Below the pieces are notes generated by a model. It was not told where the DNA came from. It ran no database searches and saw only the letters and a program-made list of their open reading frames with translations. From positions 62,001 to 126,000 of the forward strand of contig CADCVH010000094.1 in the NCBI GenBank assembly GCA_902806085.1: a stretch of 64,000 nucleotides of DNA, written 5' to 3'. The DNA comes from an uncultured Rubrobacteraceae bacterium (GTDB lineage: Bacteria > Actinomycetota > Rubrobacteria > Rubrobacterales > Rubrobacteraceae). The number at the start of each line of letters is the position of its first letter. Within the stretch, counting starts at the first letter, position 1. Made by a program: the position numbers and the translations under genes. This document shows, one piece after another, positions 32,517 through 40,089 of the stretch.

Positions 32517-33239
32517 CTACGTTACCTCCGAAACTAGGGCATGGATGAGTTGGCTTTTTTCGTCCTCTTCGGGGTGCCAGAGCACGCCGAGCACGAACGG
32601 GCATGACGGGTCTTCTATGGCCTCCACGGCTTCGTCTTCGGACCGGCCGGTGACGACGAGCCCGCCCCCGACCTCCCTTACCCCCTGGTGGTGGTGCGAC
32701 TTCACGGGCGTCCTCTCGGACCCCACGGCGCGGGCGGCGAGGGAATCGGGGGCGAGCCGGACCTCGTGGTCGGCGAAGGTGCCGGGGGTGTGGCGGTGCT
32801 CCTCGTGGCCGACGACGTCGGGGAGGTGCTGCTCCAGGCCGCCGCCGTAGGCGACGTTCAGGACGTGCATCCCGCGGCATATGCCCAAAGTAGGCATCCG
32901 CCGGCCTATCGCGGCGCGGACAAGCGCCAGCTCGTAGGCGTCGCGCTCGGGCTGCACCGGGCCGGTCTCCGGGTGCGGCTCCTGGCCGTAGAGGTCGGGG
33001 TCGAGGTCGCCGGCCCCGCCGGTCAGGATCAGGGCGTCCAGCAAGCCCAGGAGGCCGTCGGGCTCCCTCGCGTCCTCCTCGTCGGGCGGGAGCAGGACGG
33101 GCCTGCCGCCGGCCCGCTGCACGGCGCGCACGTAGTTGGCCGGGCTGAGGAAGGCCGGCATCTCCCTCCACGCGCCGTAGCTGACGCTCTCCGTCGCCGC
33201 GGTGATGCCCACGGTCGGGCGTCCCCTCCTCCCGCTCAC
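32517..33239 (-). CDS. Gamma-glutamyl amide hydrolase (PuuD-like class I glutamine amidotransferase)
   Basis: 240 residues. The family start PTVGIT, LTGGAGDLDPDLYG, the nucleophile elbow GICRGMH with catalytic Cys, and the LGVLWHPEED segment with catalytic His and Glu all match PuuD. The enzyme removes glutamate from a gamma-glutamylated acid. I take the GTG at 33239, which overlaps the ligase stop (GTGA); a GTG at 33212 is also possible because GGGAGGAGGGG lies between them. Confidence 0.88.
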   Translation of the reverse strand: MSGRRGRPTVGITAATESVSYGAWREMPAFLSPANYVRAVQRAGGRPVLLPPDEEDAREPDGLLGLLDALILTGGAGDLDPDLYGQEPHPETGPVQPERDAYELALVRAAIGRRMPTLGICRGMHVLNVAYGGGLEQHLPDVVGHEEHRHTPGTFADHEVRLAPDSLAARAVGSERTPVKSHHHQGVREVGGGLVVTGRSEDEAVEAIEDPSCPFVLGVLWHPEEDEKSQLIHALVSEVT

Positions 33240-34681
33240 AGGCGCTCGAAGGTCCGGTAGCGTTCCCAGTCGGTAACGGCTGCTTCGTACGCCTCGATCT
33301 CGACCTTCGCCGCGTTCAGGTAGTGCTCGACCACCTCGTCCCCGAAAGCCCCCCTCGCAACGTCGCTCGCCGCGAAGAGCTCCCTGGCCTCTTTGAGGCT
33401 CGTCGGGACGTGCGGCTTGTCCGTCTCGTAGGCGTTCCCGGCGAACTCGTCCTCCAGGGGGATCTCGTTGTCTATCCCGTGCAAGCCGGCGGCGATCATC
33501 GCGGAGATGGCCAGGTAGGGGTTCACGTCCCCGCCCGGGATACGGTTCTCGACCCGCAAGGAAGGCCCGTGCCCCACGACGCGCAGGGAGCAGGTGCGGT
33601 TGTCCCGGCCCCAGGCGACCGCCGTCGGGGCGAAGGAGCCCTTGGCGTAGCGCTTGTACGAGTTGATGTTCGGGGCGAAGAGGGGCATGAGCTCGCGCAG
33701 GCACGAGACCTGGCCCGCCAGGAAGTGCTCGAAGGTCTCCGAGAACCCGTGGCTATCGCCGTGGCCATCGCCGTGGCCATCGCCGTGGCCATCGCCGTGG
33801 CCATCGCCGTGGCCATCGCCGTGGCCGTCGGCGGAGCCATCGGCGAAGAGGGGGGTTCCGTCCTCGCTCCTGAGGCTCAGGTGGACGTGGCAGGAGTTGC
33901 CCTCGCGTTCGTCGAACTTGGGCATGAAGGTGATCGAGCAGCCCTCTTGCGCTGCGATCTCCTTCGCGCCGTTCTTGTAGATGGCGTGGCCGTCGGCGGT
34001 GGCGAGAGCGCGGTCGAACCTGAAGTTGATCTCGTGCTGCCCGAAGTTGCACTCGCCCTTGGCGTCCTCGACAGCGAGCCCGGCCGCCGCCATCGTGTTC
34101 CTGATGCGGCGCAAGAGCGGCTCCACCCGCGCCGTCCCGAGCAGCGAGTAGTCCACGTTGTACAGGTTCACGGGATCCAGGTCCGTGTAACCCTTTCTCC
34201 ACGCGTCCTCGTAGGAGTCCTTGAAGACTATGAACTCGAGCTCCGTGCCGACGAAGGCTTCGAGGCCGCGTTCGGCGAGGCGCATCAACTGGCGCTTGAG
34301 GATCTGCCGCGGCGAGGCCACTACGGGCGAGCCATCGTCCCAGACGAGGTCGCAGGTGACCATCGCCGTCCCCTCCTGCCAGGGCACGAGCCGCAACGTC
34401 TCCATGTCGGGCTTGAAGACGAAGTCCCCGTAGCCCCTCTCCCACGAGCTCATCGCGTAGCCCTCGACAGTGTTCATCTCGACGTCCACGGCGAGCAGGT
34501 AGTTGCACCCTTCCGCGTCGTGCTCGACCACCTCGTCGAGGAAGTGGGCCGCGGTCAGGCGCTTGCCCTGCAGGCGGCCCTGCATGTCCGTCATCGCGAT
34601 CAGGACGGTGTCTATCCGCCCGGCGTCCACCTCGGACCTCAGCGTTTCGAGGTCGAGGCGTCCTTTCGGTTTCGTCTCCAT
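33236..34681 (-). CDS. Glutamine-synthetase-family gamma-glutamylamine ligase (PuuA/GlnA4-like)
   Basis: 481 residues, with the PuuA-like group's features: TDMQGRLQGKRL near the start, LEFIVFKDSYEDAW (metal-ligand Glu), NFGQHEINFRF, HVHLSLR, and SFAPTAVAWGRDNRTCSLRVVGHG. Such enzymes use ATP to join glutamate to an amine (putrescine, ethanolamine or similar) rather than to ammonia. There is no adenylylation-loop tyrosine context. An unusual His/Asp/Gly insertion of DGHG units lies before the SETFEHFLAGQ helix. Second gene of the operon, 9 bp after the permease. Confidence 0.88.
   Translation of the reverse strand: METKPKGRLDLETLRSEVDAGRIDTVLIAMTDMQGRLQGKRLTAAHFLDEVVEHDAEGCNYLLAVDVEMNTVEGYAMSSWERGYGDFVFKPDMETLRLVPWQEGTAMVTCDLVWDDGSPVVASPRQILKRQLMRLAERGLEAFVGTELEFIVFKDSYEDAWRKGYTDLDPVNLYNVDYSLLGTARVEPLLRRIRNTMAAAGLAVEDAKGECNFGQHEINFRFDRALATADGHAIYKNGAKEIAAQEGCSITFMPKFDEREGNSCHVHLSLRSEDGTPLFADGSADGHGDGHGDGHGDGHGDGHGDGHGDSHGFSETFEHFLAGQVSCLRELMPLFAPNINSYKRYAKGSFAPTAVAWGRDNRTCSLRVVGHGPSLRVENRIPGGDVNPYLAISAMIAAGLHGIDNEIPLEDEFAGNAYETDKPHVPTSLKEARELFAASDVARGAFGDEVVEHYLNAAKVEIEAYEAAVTDWERYRTFERL
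33750..33833 (-). repeat. 12-bp tandem repeat encoding DGHG units in the ligase
   Basis: About six copies of GGCGATGGCCAC, flanked by one degenerate copy on each side. They are in frame and encode DGHG units ending in DSHG. The repeats are nearly identical at nucleotide level, so the array is recent and likely variable in copy number between strains. Confidence 0.9.
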
Positions 34682-34690
34682 AATTCCCTT

Positions 34691-36136
34691 CTAGCTTCCG
34701 GCCAGCTCGGCTTCGGCCTTCTCGATGGTGGCGAACTCCTCCTCGGGGGCCTGGGCGACCAGGTGGTGGCGGCTGTAGAAGAGGAAGTACGCGAGGAAGA
34801 GTGCGTAGACGCCGAGCGTGATGAACGCCGCCCTCGGGTCCACTATGAAGGTCGCGATCACGGCGAGCACCGCGAGGACGAGGGCGACGCCCGAGGTGGC
34901 GACGCCGCCCGGCGTGCGGTAGGGCCGCTCCAGGTCCGGCTCGTTGCGGCGCAGGACTATGTGCGAGAGCATCATCAGGACGTAGCTTATCGTGGCGCCG
35001 AAGACGGCGATGTTTATGAGGATCGCGCCGTTCCCGGTGAGCGCCATCAAAAATCCGATGACGCCGGGAACGATCAGCGCCACCCACGGTGTCCTGCGGC
35101 TGCCCGTGAGCGAGAGCACCTTCGGCAGGTAGCCGGCCCTGGAAAGGGCGAAAGTCTGGCGCGAGTAGGCGAAGATGATGGAGAAGAACGAGGCTATAAG
35201 GCCCGCGAGGCCGGCGATGTTGATAAAACCGCTGAGGAGGTTCGACCCGCCGTACGCCGCCTGCACCGCCTCGACGAGCGGGTTGCCCGACTCCTGGATC
35301 ACGGCGGAGCCCGACGCGCCCGGGCCGAATACGAGGATAAGCGCCGCGAACACCAGCAGGGCCGCCATGCCGGCGATAAGACCCCTCGGCGTGTCGCGCG
35401 TGGGGTCACGGGTCTCCTCGGCGGCGAGCGGGACGCCCTCGATGGCGAGGAAGAACCAGATCCCGTACGGCAACGCCGCCCAGATGCCGACCAGCCCGAA
35501 CGGCAGGAACGCGCTCGCGCCCGCCGCGTCCGTCGGCCTTATGTCGAAGAGGTTCGCCGGGTCGAAGAGCGGGATCATGCCCACCACAAACGCCACGAGC
35601 GCCACGACGGCTATGATCGTGATGCCGAACATAAGCTTGAGCGCCTCCCCGACGCCGTAGAGGTGTATCCCGATGAAGACGAGGTAGAAGACGAGGTAGA
35701 CGACCGGCCCCCCGAACCCGATCAAAGACTCCACGTAGGCCCCGATGAACGTCGCAATGGCCGCCGGCGCGATAGCGTACTCGATCAAGATAGCAGTCCC
35801 CGTCGCGAACCCGCCCAACGGCCCCAGCGCCCGCCTGGCAAACCCGTACCCCCCGCCGGCGGTCGGTATCGTCGAAGAGAGCTCGGCGAGCCCGAAGACC
35901 ATCGCGGTGTACATGGTCGCCATGAGCAGCGTCGCGATGAGCATCCCACCCCACCCGCCCTCGGCGAGCCCGAAATTCCACCCCGCGAAATCCCCCGAGA
36001 TGACGTACGCCACCCCGAGCCCGGCCAGAAGAACCCACCCGGCGGCCCCCTGCTGCAACTGCCGCTGCTCCATGTAGTCGGCCCCGACGTTCTCGTACTC
36101 GACCCCCTGCCGACCCCGCTTCTCCGACTCGCTCAC
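34691..36136 (-). CDS. APC-family amino acid/ethanolamine permease
   Basis: 481 residues with about 12 membrane helices, starting at a GTG at 36136 after AGGAG. It follows the ethanolamine permease (EAT/TIGR00908-like) pattern: GDFAGWNFGLAEGGWGGML, LAELSSTIPTAGGGYGFARR, GVGEALKLMFGITI, and WFFLAIEGVPLAAEE. The transporter imports a small amine with protons. It is the first gene of the operon and diverges from the GntR gene across a 77-bp region holding a good promoter. Substrate assignment to ethanolamine rather than putrescine is an inference from this resemblance. Confidence 0.82.
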   Translation of the reverse strand: MSESEKRGRQGVEYENVGADYMEQRQLQQGAAGWVLLAGLGVAYVISGDFAGWNFGLAEGGWGGMLIATLLMATMYTAMVFGLAELSSTIPTAGGGYGFARRALGPLGGFATGTAILIEYAIAPAAIATFIGAYVESLIGFGGPVVYLVFYLVFIGIHLYGVGEALKLMFGITIIAVVALVAFVVGMIPLFDPANLFDIRPTDAAGASAFLPFGLVGIWAALPYGIWFFLAIEGVPLAAEETRDPTRDTPRGLIAGMAALLVFAALILVFGPGASGSAVIQESGNPLVEAVQAAYGGSNLLSGFINIAGLAGLIASFFSIIFAYSRQTFALSRAGYLPKVLSLTGSRRTPWVALIVPGVIGFLMALTGNGAILINIAVFGATISYVLMMLSHIVLRRNEPDLERPYRTPGGVATSGVALVLAVLAVIATFIVDPRAAFITLGVYALFLAYFLFYSRHHLVAQAPEEEFATIEKAEAELAGS

Positions 36137-36195
36137 CCCGCACTCCTCTCCGCCAGGCACGACCCCCGAAATCCTGGCACGATGGACACAAACGC

Positions 36196-36224
36196 ATCAT
36201 AATTAATACCAATTTGTCATACAA
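36196..36224 (-). promoter_or_regulatory. Operon promoter with overlapping operator-like palindrome
   Basis: On the minus strand: TTGTAT (36219-36224), a 17-bp spacer and TATGAT (36196-36201). The palindrome TTGT-CAT-ACAA (36214-36224) covers the -35 box. A GntR-type repressor bound there would block the permease operon. Confidence 0.6.
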
Positions 36225-37020
36225 GGGGTCTGGGGGTTTTGGTATCGGCTATCGGGCGGGCGGGCGGCGGGACGTTCCCCTGTACCTCCAGGTCGAGCGG
36301 CGGATAGAGGATTTGTTGCTGAGGGGCCGGTACAAGGCCGGGGACCGCATACCGCCCGAGGCGGAGCTGGTGGGCTCTTTGGGCGTCTCGCGGGTCACGG
36401 TGCGGGCCGGCCTGGCGCGCCTGGCCGAGCGCGGCGTGCTGGACCGCCGGCAGGGGAGCGGGACTTTCCTCATCCGTCCCCCGGATGGAGCGCGTCTCAG
36501 GTCGGGGCTGGAGAAGCTGGAGACCTACACCGTCCACGCCGAGCGGCTCGGGGTCGAGCTCTCCAGCGAGGGTCTAAGGATAGAGGTGGTCGGGGCGGGC
36601 CCCGACGAGGTCGAGGCCCTGGAGGTGGCGCAGGGCGGCCCGCTCGTCCGGGTCTCGCGCGTCCTGCTCATGGGGGGCACTCCGGCCGCCTGGATGGTGG
36701 ACTTCGTGCCGGAGAACGTCATCGGGGAGGACAGGGTGCGCGAGCATTTCCGCCCCGACGCCATGCTGCTCGACCTCCTCGTCTCCGAGGGCGTCCCCGT
36801 CGGCTCCTCCCAGATGTCCATAGAGGCCGTCATGATCCACCCGGAAGACCCCATCGGAACGAAGCTCGAATTGGAGGACCCCTCGGCCGCCCTCTCCCTC
36901 GTCCAGATCATGTACCTGGCCGACGGACGCCCCGTCCAACGCTCCCACGACACGTTCCTGCCCGGGAAACTCAACCTCCACGTGGTGCGCGAGTTGTTCG
37001 AGGTGAGAAAGCTGGGCTAG
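36214..37020 (+). CDS. GntR family transcriptional regulator (HutC/UTRA type)
   Basis: 268 residues. The N-terminal winged helix reads PLYLQVERRIEDLLLRG, then IPPEAELVGSLGVSRVTVRAGLARLAERG, then RRQGSGTFL. A UTRA effector domain follows (SRVLLMGGTPAAWMVDFVPE, then PVQRSHDTFLPGKL). It probably represses the divergent permease operon until an amine or its glutamyl derivative binds. The start is uncertain: only TTG at 36214 precedes the HTH in frame. It has no Shine-Dalgarno sequence and lies in the palindrome. Confidence 0.85.
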   Translation: MSYKGSGGFGIGYRAGGRRDVPLYLQVERRIEDLLLRGRYKAGDRIPPEAELVGSLGVSRVTVRAGLARLAERGVLDRRQGSGTFLIRPPDGARLRSGLEKLETYTVHAERLGVELSSEGLRIEVVGAGPDEVEALEVAQGGPLVRVSRVLLMGGTPAAWMVDFVPENVIGEDRVREHFRPDAMLLDLLVSEGVPVGSSQMSIEAVMIHPEDPIGTKLELEDPSAALSLVQIMYLADGRPVQRSHDTFLPGKLNLHVVRELFEVRKLG

Positions 37021-37251
37021 TAGCACTCCCCGGCTTCGCCTGCGCTTTCGGTACGGCTCTCCGCGCCTCTCAGCATCTCTCAGCGCGCAGCCTCACGGGC
37101 CGCTTTCGGTAAGTCGTCCGTGCGTGACGCCACGCGGCACCCAAACCGTCACGCAAGGCGCGGCCCGGTCTGACCCGGGACTACAGAGAGCTGAAATGCT
37201 CAAAGCGGAGGCATCAGCCGGAGCGCGCTGACGGGCTCCGGAGGGAGCGGG
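37021..37251 (+). repeat. Intergenic region with post-stop repeat, copy D
   Basis: The first 36 bases after the GntR stop (37021-37056) contain TAGCACTCCCCGGCTTCGCC and GCTTTCGGTACGG, matching copy A (5656) and copy B (5790). GCTTTCGG recurs at 37101. The rest has small palindromes (CCCGG/CCGGG near 37168) but no supported gene. Confidence 0.45.
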
Positions 37252-37671
37252 CTACTGGTACATCTCCCCCACCTTCATCGTGCCGCGCTGGACGAGCTCT
37301 ATCTTGTAGCCGTCGGGGTCCTCGACAAAGGCGATGCGGTAGTCGTTGCCGTCGGCGGTCAGGGTCTTGGGCTCCAAGGTGACGGTTACGCCCTGACCTT
37401 TAAGATCCCCAACGGTGGCTTCGAGGTCGTCCACGGTGAAGGCTACGTGGGCGTAGCCGTTGCCCTTGTCGTAGGGCTCGGCCTGGTCGTGGTTGTGGGT
37501 GAGTTCGAGCATCGGGGAGGCCGGGTCCTCTTCGAGGGCGAAGAAGTGGTTGGTGGCGGAGCCGAGGTCCATCTCGCCGACCTTTTTCATGCCGAGCTTG
37601 TTCACGTAGAAGTCCTCGCTCCTGGCGGGGTCCAGGACGCGGTAGCAGGTGTGGATAAAGGTCGCGGCCAT
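37252..37671 (-). CDS. Lactoylglutathione lyase-like glyoxalase I (VOC superfamily)
   Basis: 139 residues from an ATG at 37671 with GGGAGGAG upstream. Glyoxalase I landmarks: HTCYRVLDPARSEDFYVNKLGM, the zinc-ligand Glu in MLELTHN, GYAHVAFTVDD with metal His, and FVEDPDGYKIELVQ with the last Glu. It isomerises the methylglyoxal-thiol adduct. Actinobacteria often use mycothiol instead of glutathione, so the thiol partner is uncertain. Confidence 0.85.
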   Translation of the reverse strand: MAATFIHTCYRVLDPARSEDFYVNKLGMKKVGEMDLGSATNHFFALEEDPASPMLELTHNHDQAEPYDKGNGYAHVAFTVDDLEATVGDLKGQGVTVTLEPKTLTADGNDYRIAFVEDPDGYKIELVQRGTMKVGEMYQ

Positions 37672-37806
37672 CGGGGCTCCTCCCTCTCTGTGGTCCGTTC
37701 CAATCGTGAAGGGTAGCATCCTCTTCGTCAGATGGGCGACCGGGCGGGAAGGCCGCTGTAGACTGTGCCGGAAGGGAGGACGGCGAGAGGGCGGGAGGGG
37801 CGCGAC

Positions 37807-38145
37807 TTGGGTGAGATCGGCTGGGAGGACTTCGAGAAGGTGGAGGTGAGGGCGGGGCGGGTCGTCGCCGCCGAGCCGTTCCCTGAGGCGAGAAAGCCCG
37901 CGATCAAGCTCACCGTGGACTTTGGGCCGGAGATCGGGGAGAAGAGGACCAGCGCCCAGCTTACCGCCCGCTACGATCCGGGGGCCCTGATCGGCAAGCA
38001 GGTCGTCGCCGTCGTCAACTTCCCGCCGAAGAGGATCGCGGGCTTCAAGAGCGAGGTACTCGTCCTCGGCGTCCCCGACGAGAACGGCGAGGTGGTCCTC
38101 CTCTCCCCGGACGTGGAAGTCCCGGAGGGCGGGAGGATGTTCTGA
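37807..38145 (+). CDS. csaA: CsaA-like tRNA-binding domain protein
   Basis: 112 residues from a TTG at 37807, with GGGAGGGG 6 bp before it; a GTG at 37765 is possible but leaves no room for a leader after a TAGACT box at 37758. The OB-fold tRNA-binding domain is complete: WEDFEKVEVRAGRVV, ARKPAIKLTVDFG, LTARYDPGALIGKQVV and SEVLVLGVPDENGEVVLL. CsaA is a dimeric chaperone-like protein with export-related activity in Bacillus. Confidence 0.85.
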   Translation: MGEIGWEDFEKVEVRAGRVVAAEPFPEARKPAIKLTVDFGPEIGEKRTSAQLTARYDPGALIGKQVVAVVNFPPKRIAGFKSEVLVLGVPDENGEVVLLSPDVEVPEGGRMF

Positions 38146-38378
38146 GCCGGGCCTCCGGTGGGGCGGGCCCGCCACCGGAGGAGCTCCTGTCCCGGTTCCC
38201 CCACGCCCGGCACGCCGACGGCGACGCCATCACGGCCGTCATCGCCGCGATAGCCGGCTTCTTCGTCAGGGAGGGGCTGCAACCCGCGCCGCCGGGGCTC
38301 CCCACCCTGCGGGCGTTCCAGGCGGCGCAGGGCGGGGCGGCACGAACCTGGCTGGCCCGGAGGACCGGGTGGAGGTGA
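38142..38378 (+). CDS. Possible small CTG-start protein overlapping csaA
   Basis: 78 codons from a CTG that overlaps the csaA stop (CTGA), with GGGAGG 5-6 bp upstream. It has no ATG, GTG or TTG start in frame. The translation is protein-like: EELLSRFPHARHADGDAI, a hydrophobic helix ITAVIAAIAGFFV, then a basic C-terminus (TWLARRTGWR). Third-position GC is high, as in real genes here. I do not recognise a family. CTG starts are rare, so it may instead be a remnant. Confidence 0.4.
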   Translation: MSRASGGAGPPPEELLSRFPHARHADGDAITAVIAAIAGFFVREGLQPAPPGLPTLRAFQAAQGGAARTWLARRTGWR

Positions 38379-38454
38379 AGAGGGGGCGGCGAAACCCGGA
38401 CACCCCACGGCACGTAGTGTCCTTTGTGACGAAACCGGGAAGGGAGGAGCGTCG

Positions 38455-39159
38455 ATGAGCGAGACGAACCTGGAGCAATTCAGGGAGGTGACGCCGGCCG
38501 GGAGGCTAACGCTGCAGAACTCGGCGATGCTCAAGGTCAGTTTGCAGGGGGACCAGATCCAGGCGAAGCTCGGCTCGATGGTCGCCTACCAGGGCGATGT
38601 CCGATTCGAGCACAAGGGCGGCGGTATCGGCCGGTTCTTCAAGAAGGCCATGACCGGCGAGGGCACGACGCTCATGACCGTCACGGGTACCGGGGAGGTC
38701 TTTCTCGCCCACGATAAACGGAAGGTCATGGTCCTCGAGCTCGACAACGACCGCATGACCGTAAACGGCGACAACATCCTCGCCTTCGAGCCCGGGATAG
38801 ACTGGGACATCAGGCGCGTCGAGGGGGCCGGGCGCCTCGCCGGCGGCCTCTTCAACGTCGTTCTCGAGGGCACCGGCAAGGTCGCCGTGACCTCCGACGG
38901 GGAGCCGGTCCTGCTGGACACCTCCACCCCAACCTTTGCGGACCCCGACTCGGCGATAGCCTGGAGCGGCGGGGTGAGGACGAGCGTCAAGAGCGACGTC
39001 TCGTTCAAGACCTTTATCGGAAAGGGGAGCGGGGAGACGTTCCAGATCGGCTTCGAGGGGGCCGGGTGGGTCCTGATCCAACCCTCAGAAGGCCCAACCG
39101 TCCCAGAACACTCCCACGGCGGCCAGGGCGGCGGCATGGGGTCGTTCTTCGAGGACTGA
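38455..39159 (+). CDS. AIM24 family protein
   Basis: 234 residues of the AIM24/TIGR00266-like beta-fold family. Typical pieces are the start LTLQNSAMLKVSLQGDQIQAKLGSMVAYQG (in parts), GTGEVFLAH, and FNVVLEGTGKVAVTSDG. The C-terminal tail is His/Gly-rich (HSHGGQGGGMG) and may bind metal. Bacterial function is unknown; the yeast namesake is a mitochondrial membrane-organising protein. RBS GGAGG precedes the ATG at 38455. Confidence 0.85.
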   Translation: MSETNLEQFREVTPAGRLTLQNSAMLKVSLQGDQIQAKLGSMVAYQGDVRFEHKGGGIGRFFKKAMTGEGTTLMTVTGTGEVFLAHDKRKVMVLELDNDRMTVNGDNILAFEPGIDWDIRRVEGAGRLAGGLFNVVLEGTGKVAVTSDGEPVLLDTSTPTFADPDSAIAWSGGVRTSVKSDVSFKTFIGKGSGETFQIGFEGAGWVLIQPSEGPTVPEHSHGGQGGGMGSFFED

Positions 39160-39201
39160 ACGCCCGACCCGGAAGCCTCCCCGTTCGGCTTACCCGTTCG
39201 G

Positions 39202-39948
39202 CTACGTGAACTGTATGAGGCCGGTGGCGCCGGCGATGCCGACCGCCACGAAGACGAGGCCGAAGACCGCGAGCCCCGCGGCCACGAGGCCGAGCAGGCG
39301 GGCGTCTTTGCCGATCTGCTCCCCGAGCGCCTCCTCTGATCGATGGCTGACGATGAAGCGTCTCTCCCCGTCGCCGGCGGCGCCGATGGTCCCGTCCTCC
39401 TGCATCGCGCCCAGGACGTAGACGGGGGCGTCGACGGGCAGGACGCCCTCTACGTGACGGAAACCGACCGTGCGCTCGCCCCTGCCCAGGCTTATGGTGG
39501 CGCCCGCGACGGTGATCCCGGCCCCCGCCGTCTCGCGCTCGAAGCGGTCCACGACTTCTTTCGCGTCCACCTCGTCCCCTTCGGCGTTCACTGCGACGCC
39601 GCCCGTTGCGTCCTCGACGGAGAACGGCGCGAACCGCTCGCTGTGGGAGATCGTCTCCGAGCGCCGGTCGGATCCCACGTCGTCGTCATCGTGGTCGTCT
39701 CTCACGTACTCCCGGATCACGCGCGATGAGTAGTAGGCGCACGTCTCTCCTGCCATCTCGCTTCGGAGCGGCGCCTCGCACCGGAGCGTCCCCTTCACCT
39801 CGACGAGGCCCCCCGGCGCGAGCGAAGCCGCCTCGACGGCCCCCATGGCCGCGACCTTACCCCTGGTCCTGCCCCGGAAGTAGAGGACCACGCCGGCGGC
39901 CACCCAGAGCGCCACGCCGACCAGAACAAAGATAATCGTCGCCACCAT
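39202..39948 (-). CDS. GIDE domain membrane protein
   Basis: 248 residues with a membrane helix at each end (residues 3-25 and about 218-245) and a soluble middle. The middle resembles the GIDE domain of mitochondrial E3 ligases without the RING finger: VEVKGTLRCEAPLRSEMAGETCAYYSSRV, then FSVEDATGGVAVN. A stretch of seven acidic residues (DDHDDDD) interrupts it. Function in bacteria is not established. It converges with AIM24, 42 bp away. Confidence 0.8.
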   Translation of the reverse strand: MVATIIFVLVGVALWVAAGVVLYFRGRTRGKVAAMGAVEAASLAPGGLVEVKGTLRCEAPLRSEMAGETCAYYSSRVIREYVRDDHDDDDVGSDRRSETISHSERFAPFSVEDATGGVAVNAEGDEVDAKEVVDRFERETAGAGITVAGATISLGRGERTVGFRHVEGVLPVDAPVYVLGAMQEDGTIGAAGDGERRFIVSHRSEEALGEQIGKDARLLGLVAAGLAVFGLVFVAVGIAGATGLIQFT

Positions 39949-39975
39949 CCGAAGAACCCCCTTCGCCCGTCAGGA

Positions 39976-40010
39976 GCCGTCCGGTAGGCTGCTCTACCGG
40001 ACGGCACTTT
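39976..40010. terminator. Strong hairpin between leuS and the GIDE gene
   Basis: Perfect 12-bp stem GCCGTCCGGTAG/CTACCGGACGGC (39976-39987 with 39994-40005), 6-nt loop, then ACTTTT on the plus strand. leuS reads from the other direction, where no T-run follows. It may still end leuS transcripts. On the plus strand no gene lies directly upstream except distant AIM24. Confidence 0.55.
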
Positions 40011-40089
40011 TCGCTAGGAGACTCTGGCGGGACGGCGCGGCGCATCGTCCTTTTGCGTGATTTCGAACCGGTAGGGGCTAGCCCACCGG

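Noticed and set aside
32517-33704. Longer start for the PuuD-like hydrolase
   Set aside because: The extension is antisense-like arginine-rich sequence within the ligase gene; homology begins at PTVGIT.
33750-33833. 12-bp repeats as a regulatory iteron array
   Set aside because: They are inside the ligase coding frame and translate to DGHG units in phase.
33323-36202. Very long plus-strand open frame (about 959 codons)
   Set aside because: It is antisense to the ligase and permease genes, has biased His/Arg/Glu composition and no protein family pattern. It is a GC-rich shadow frame.
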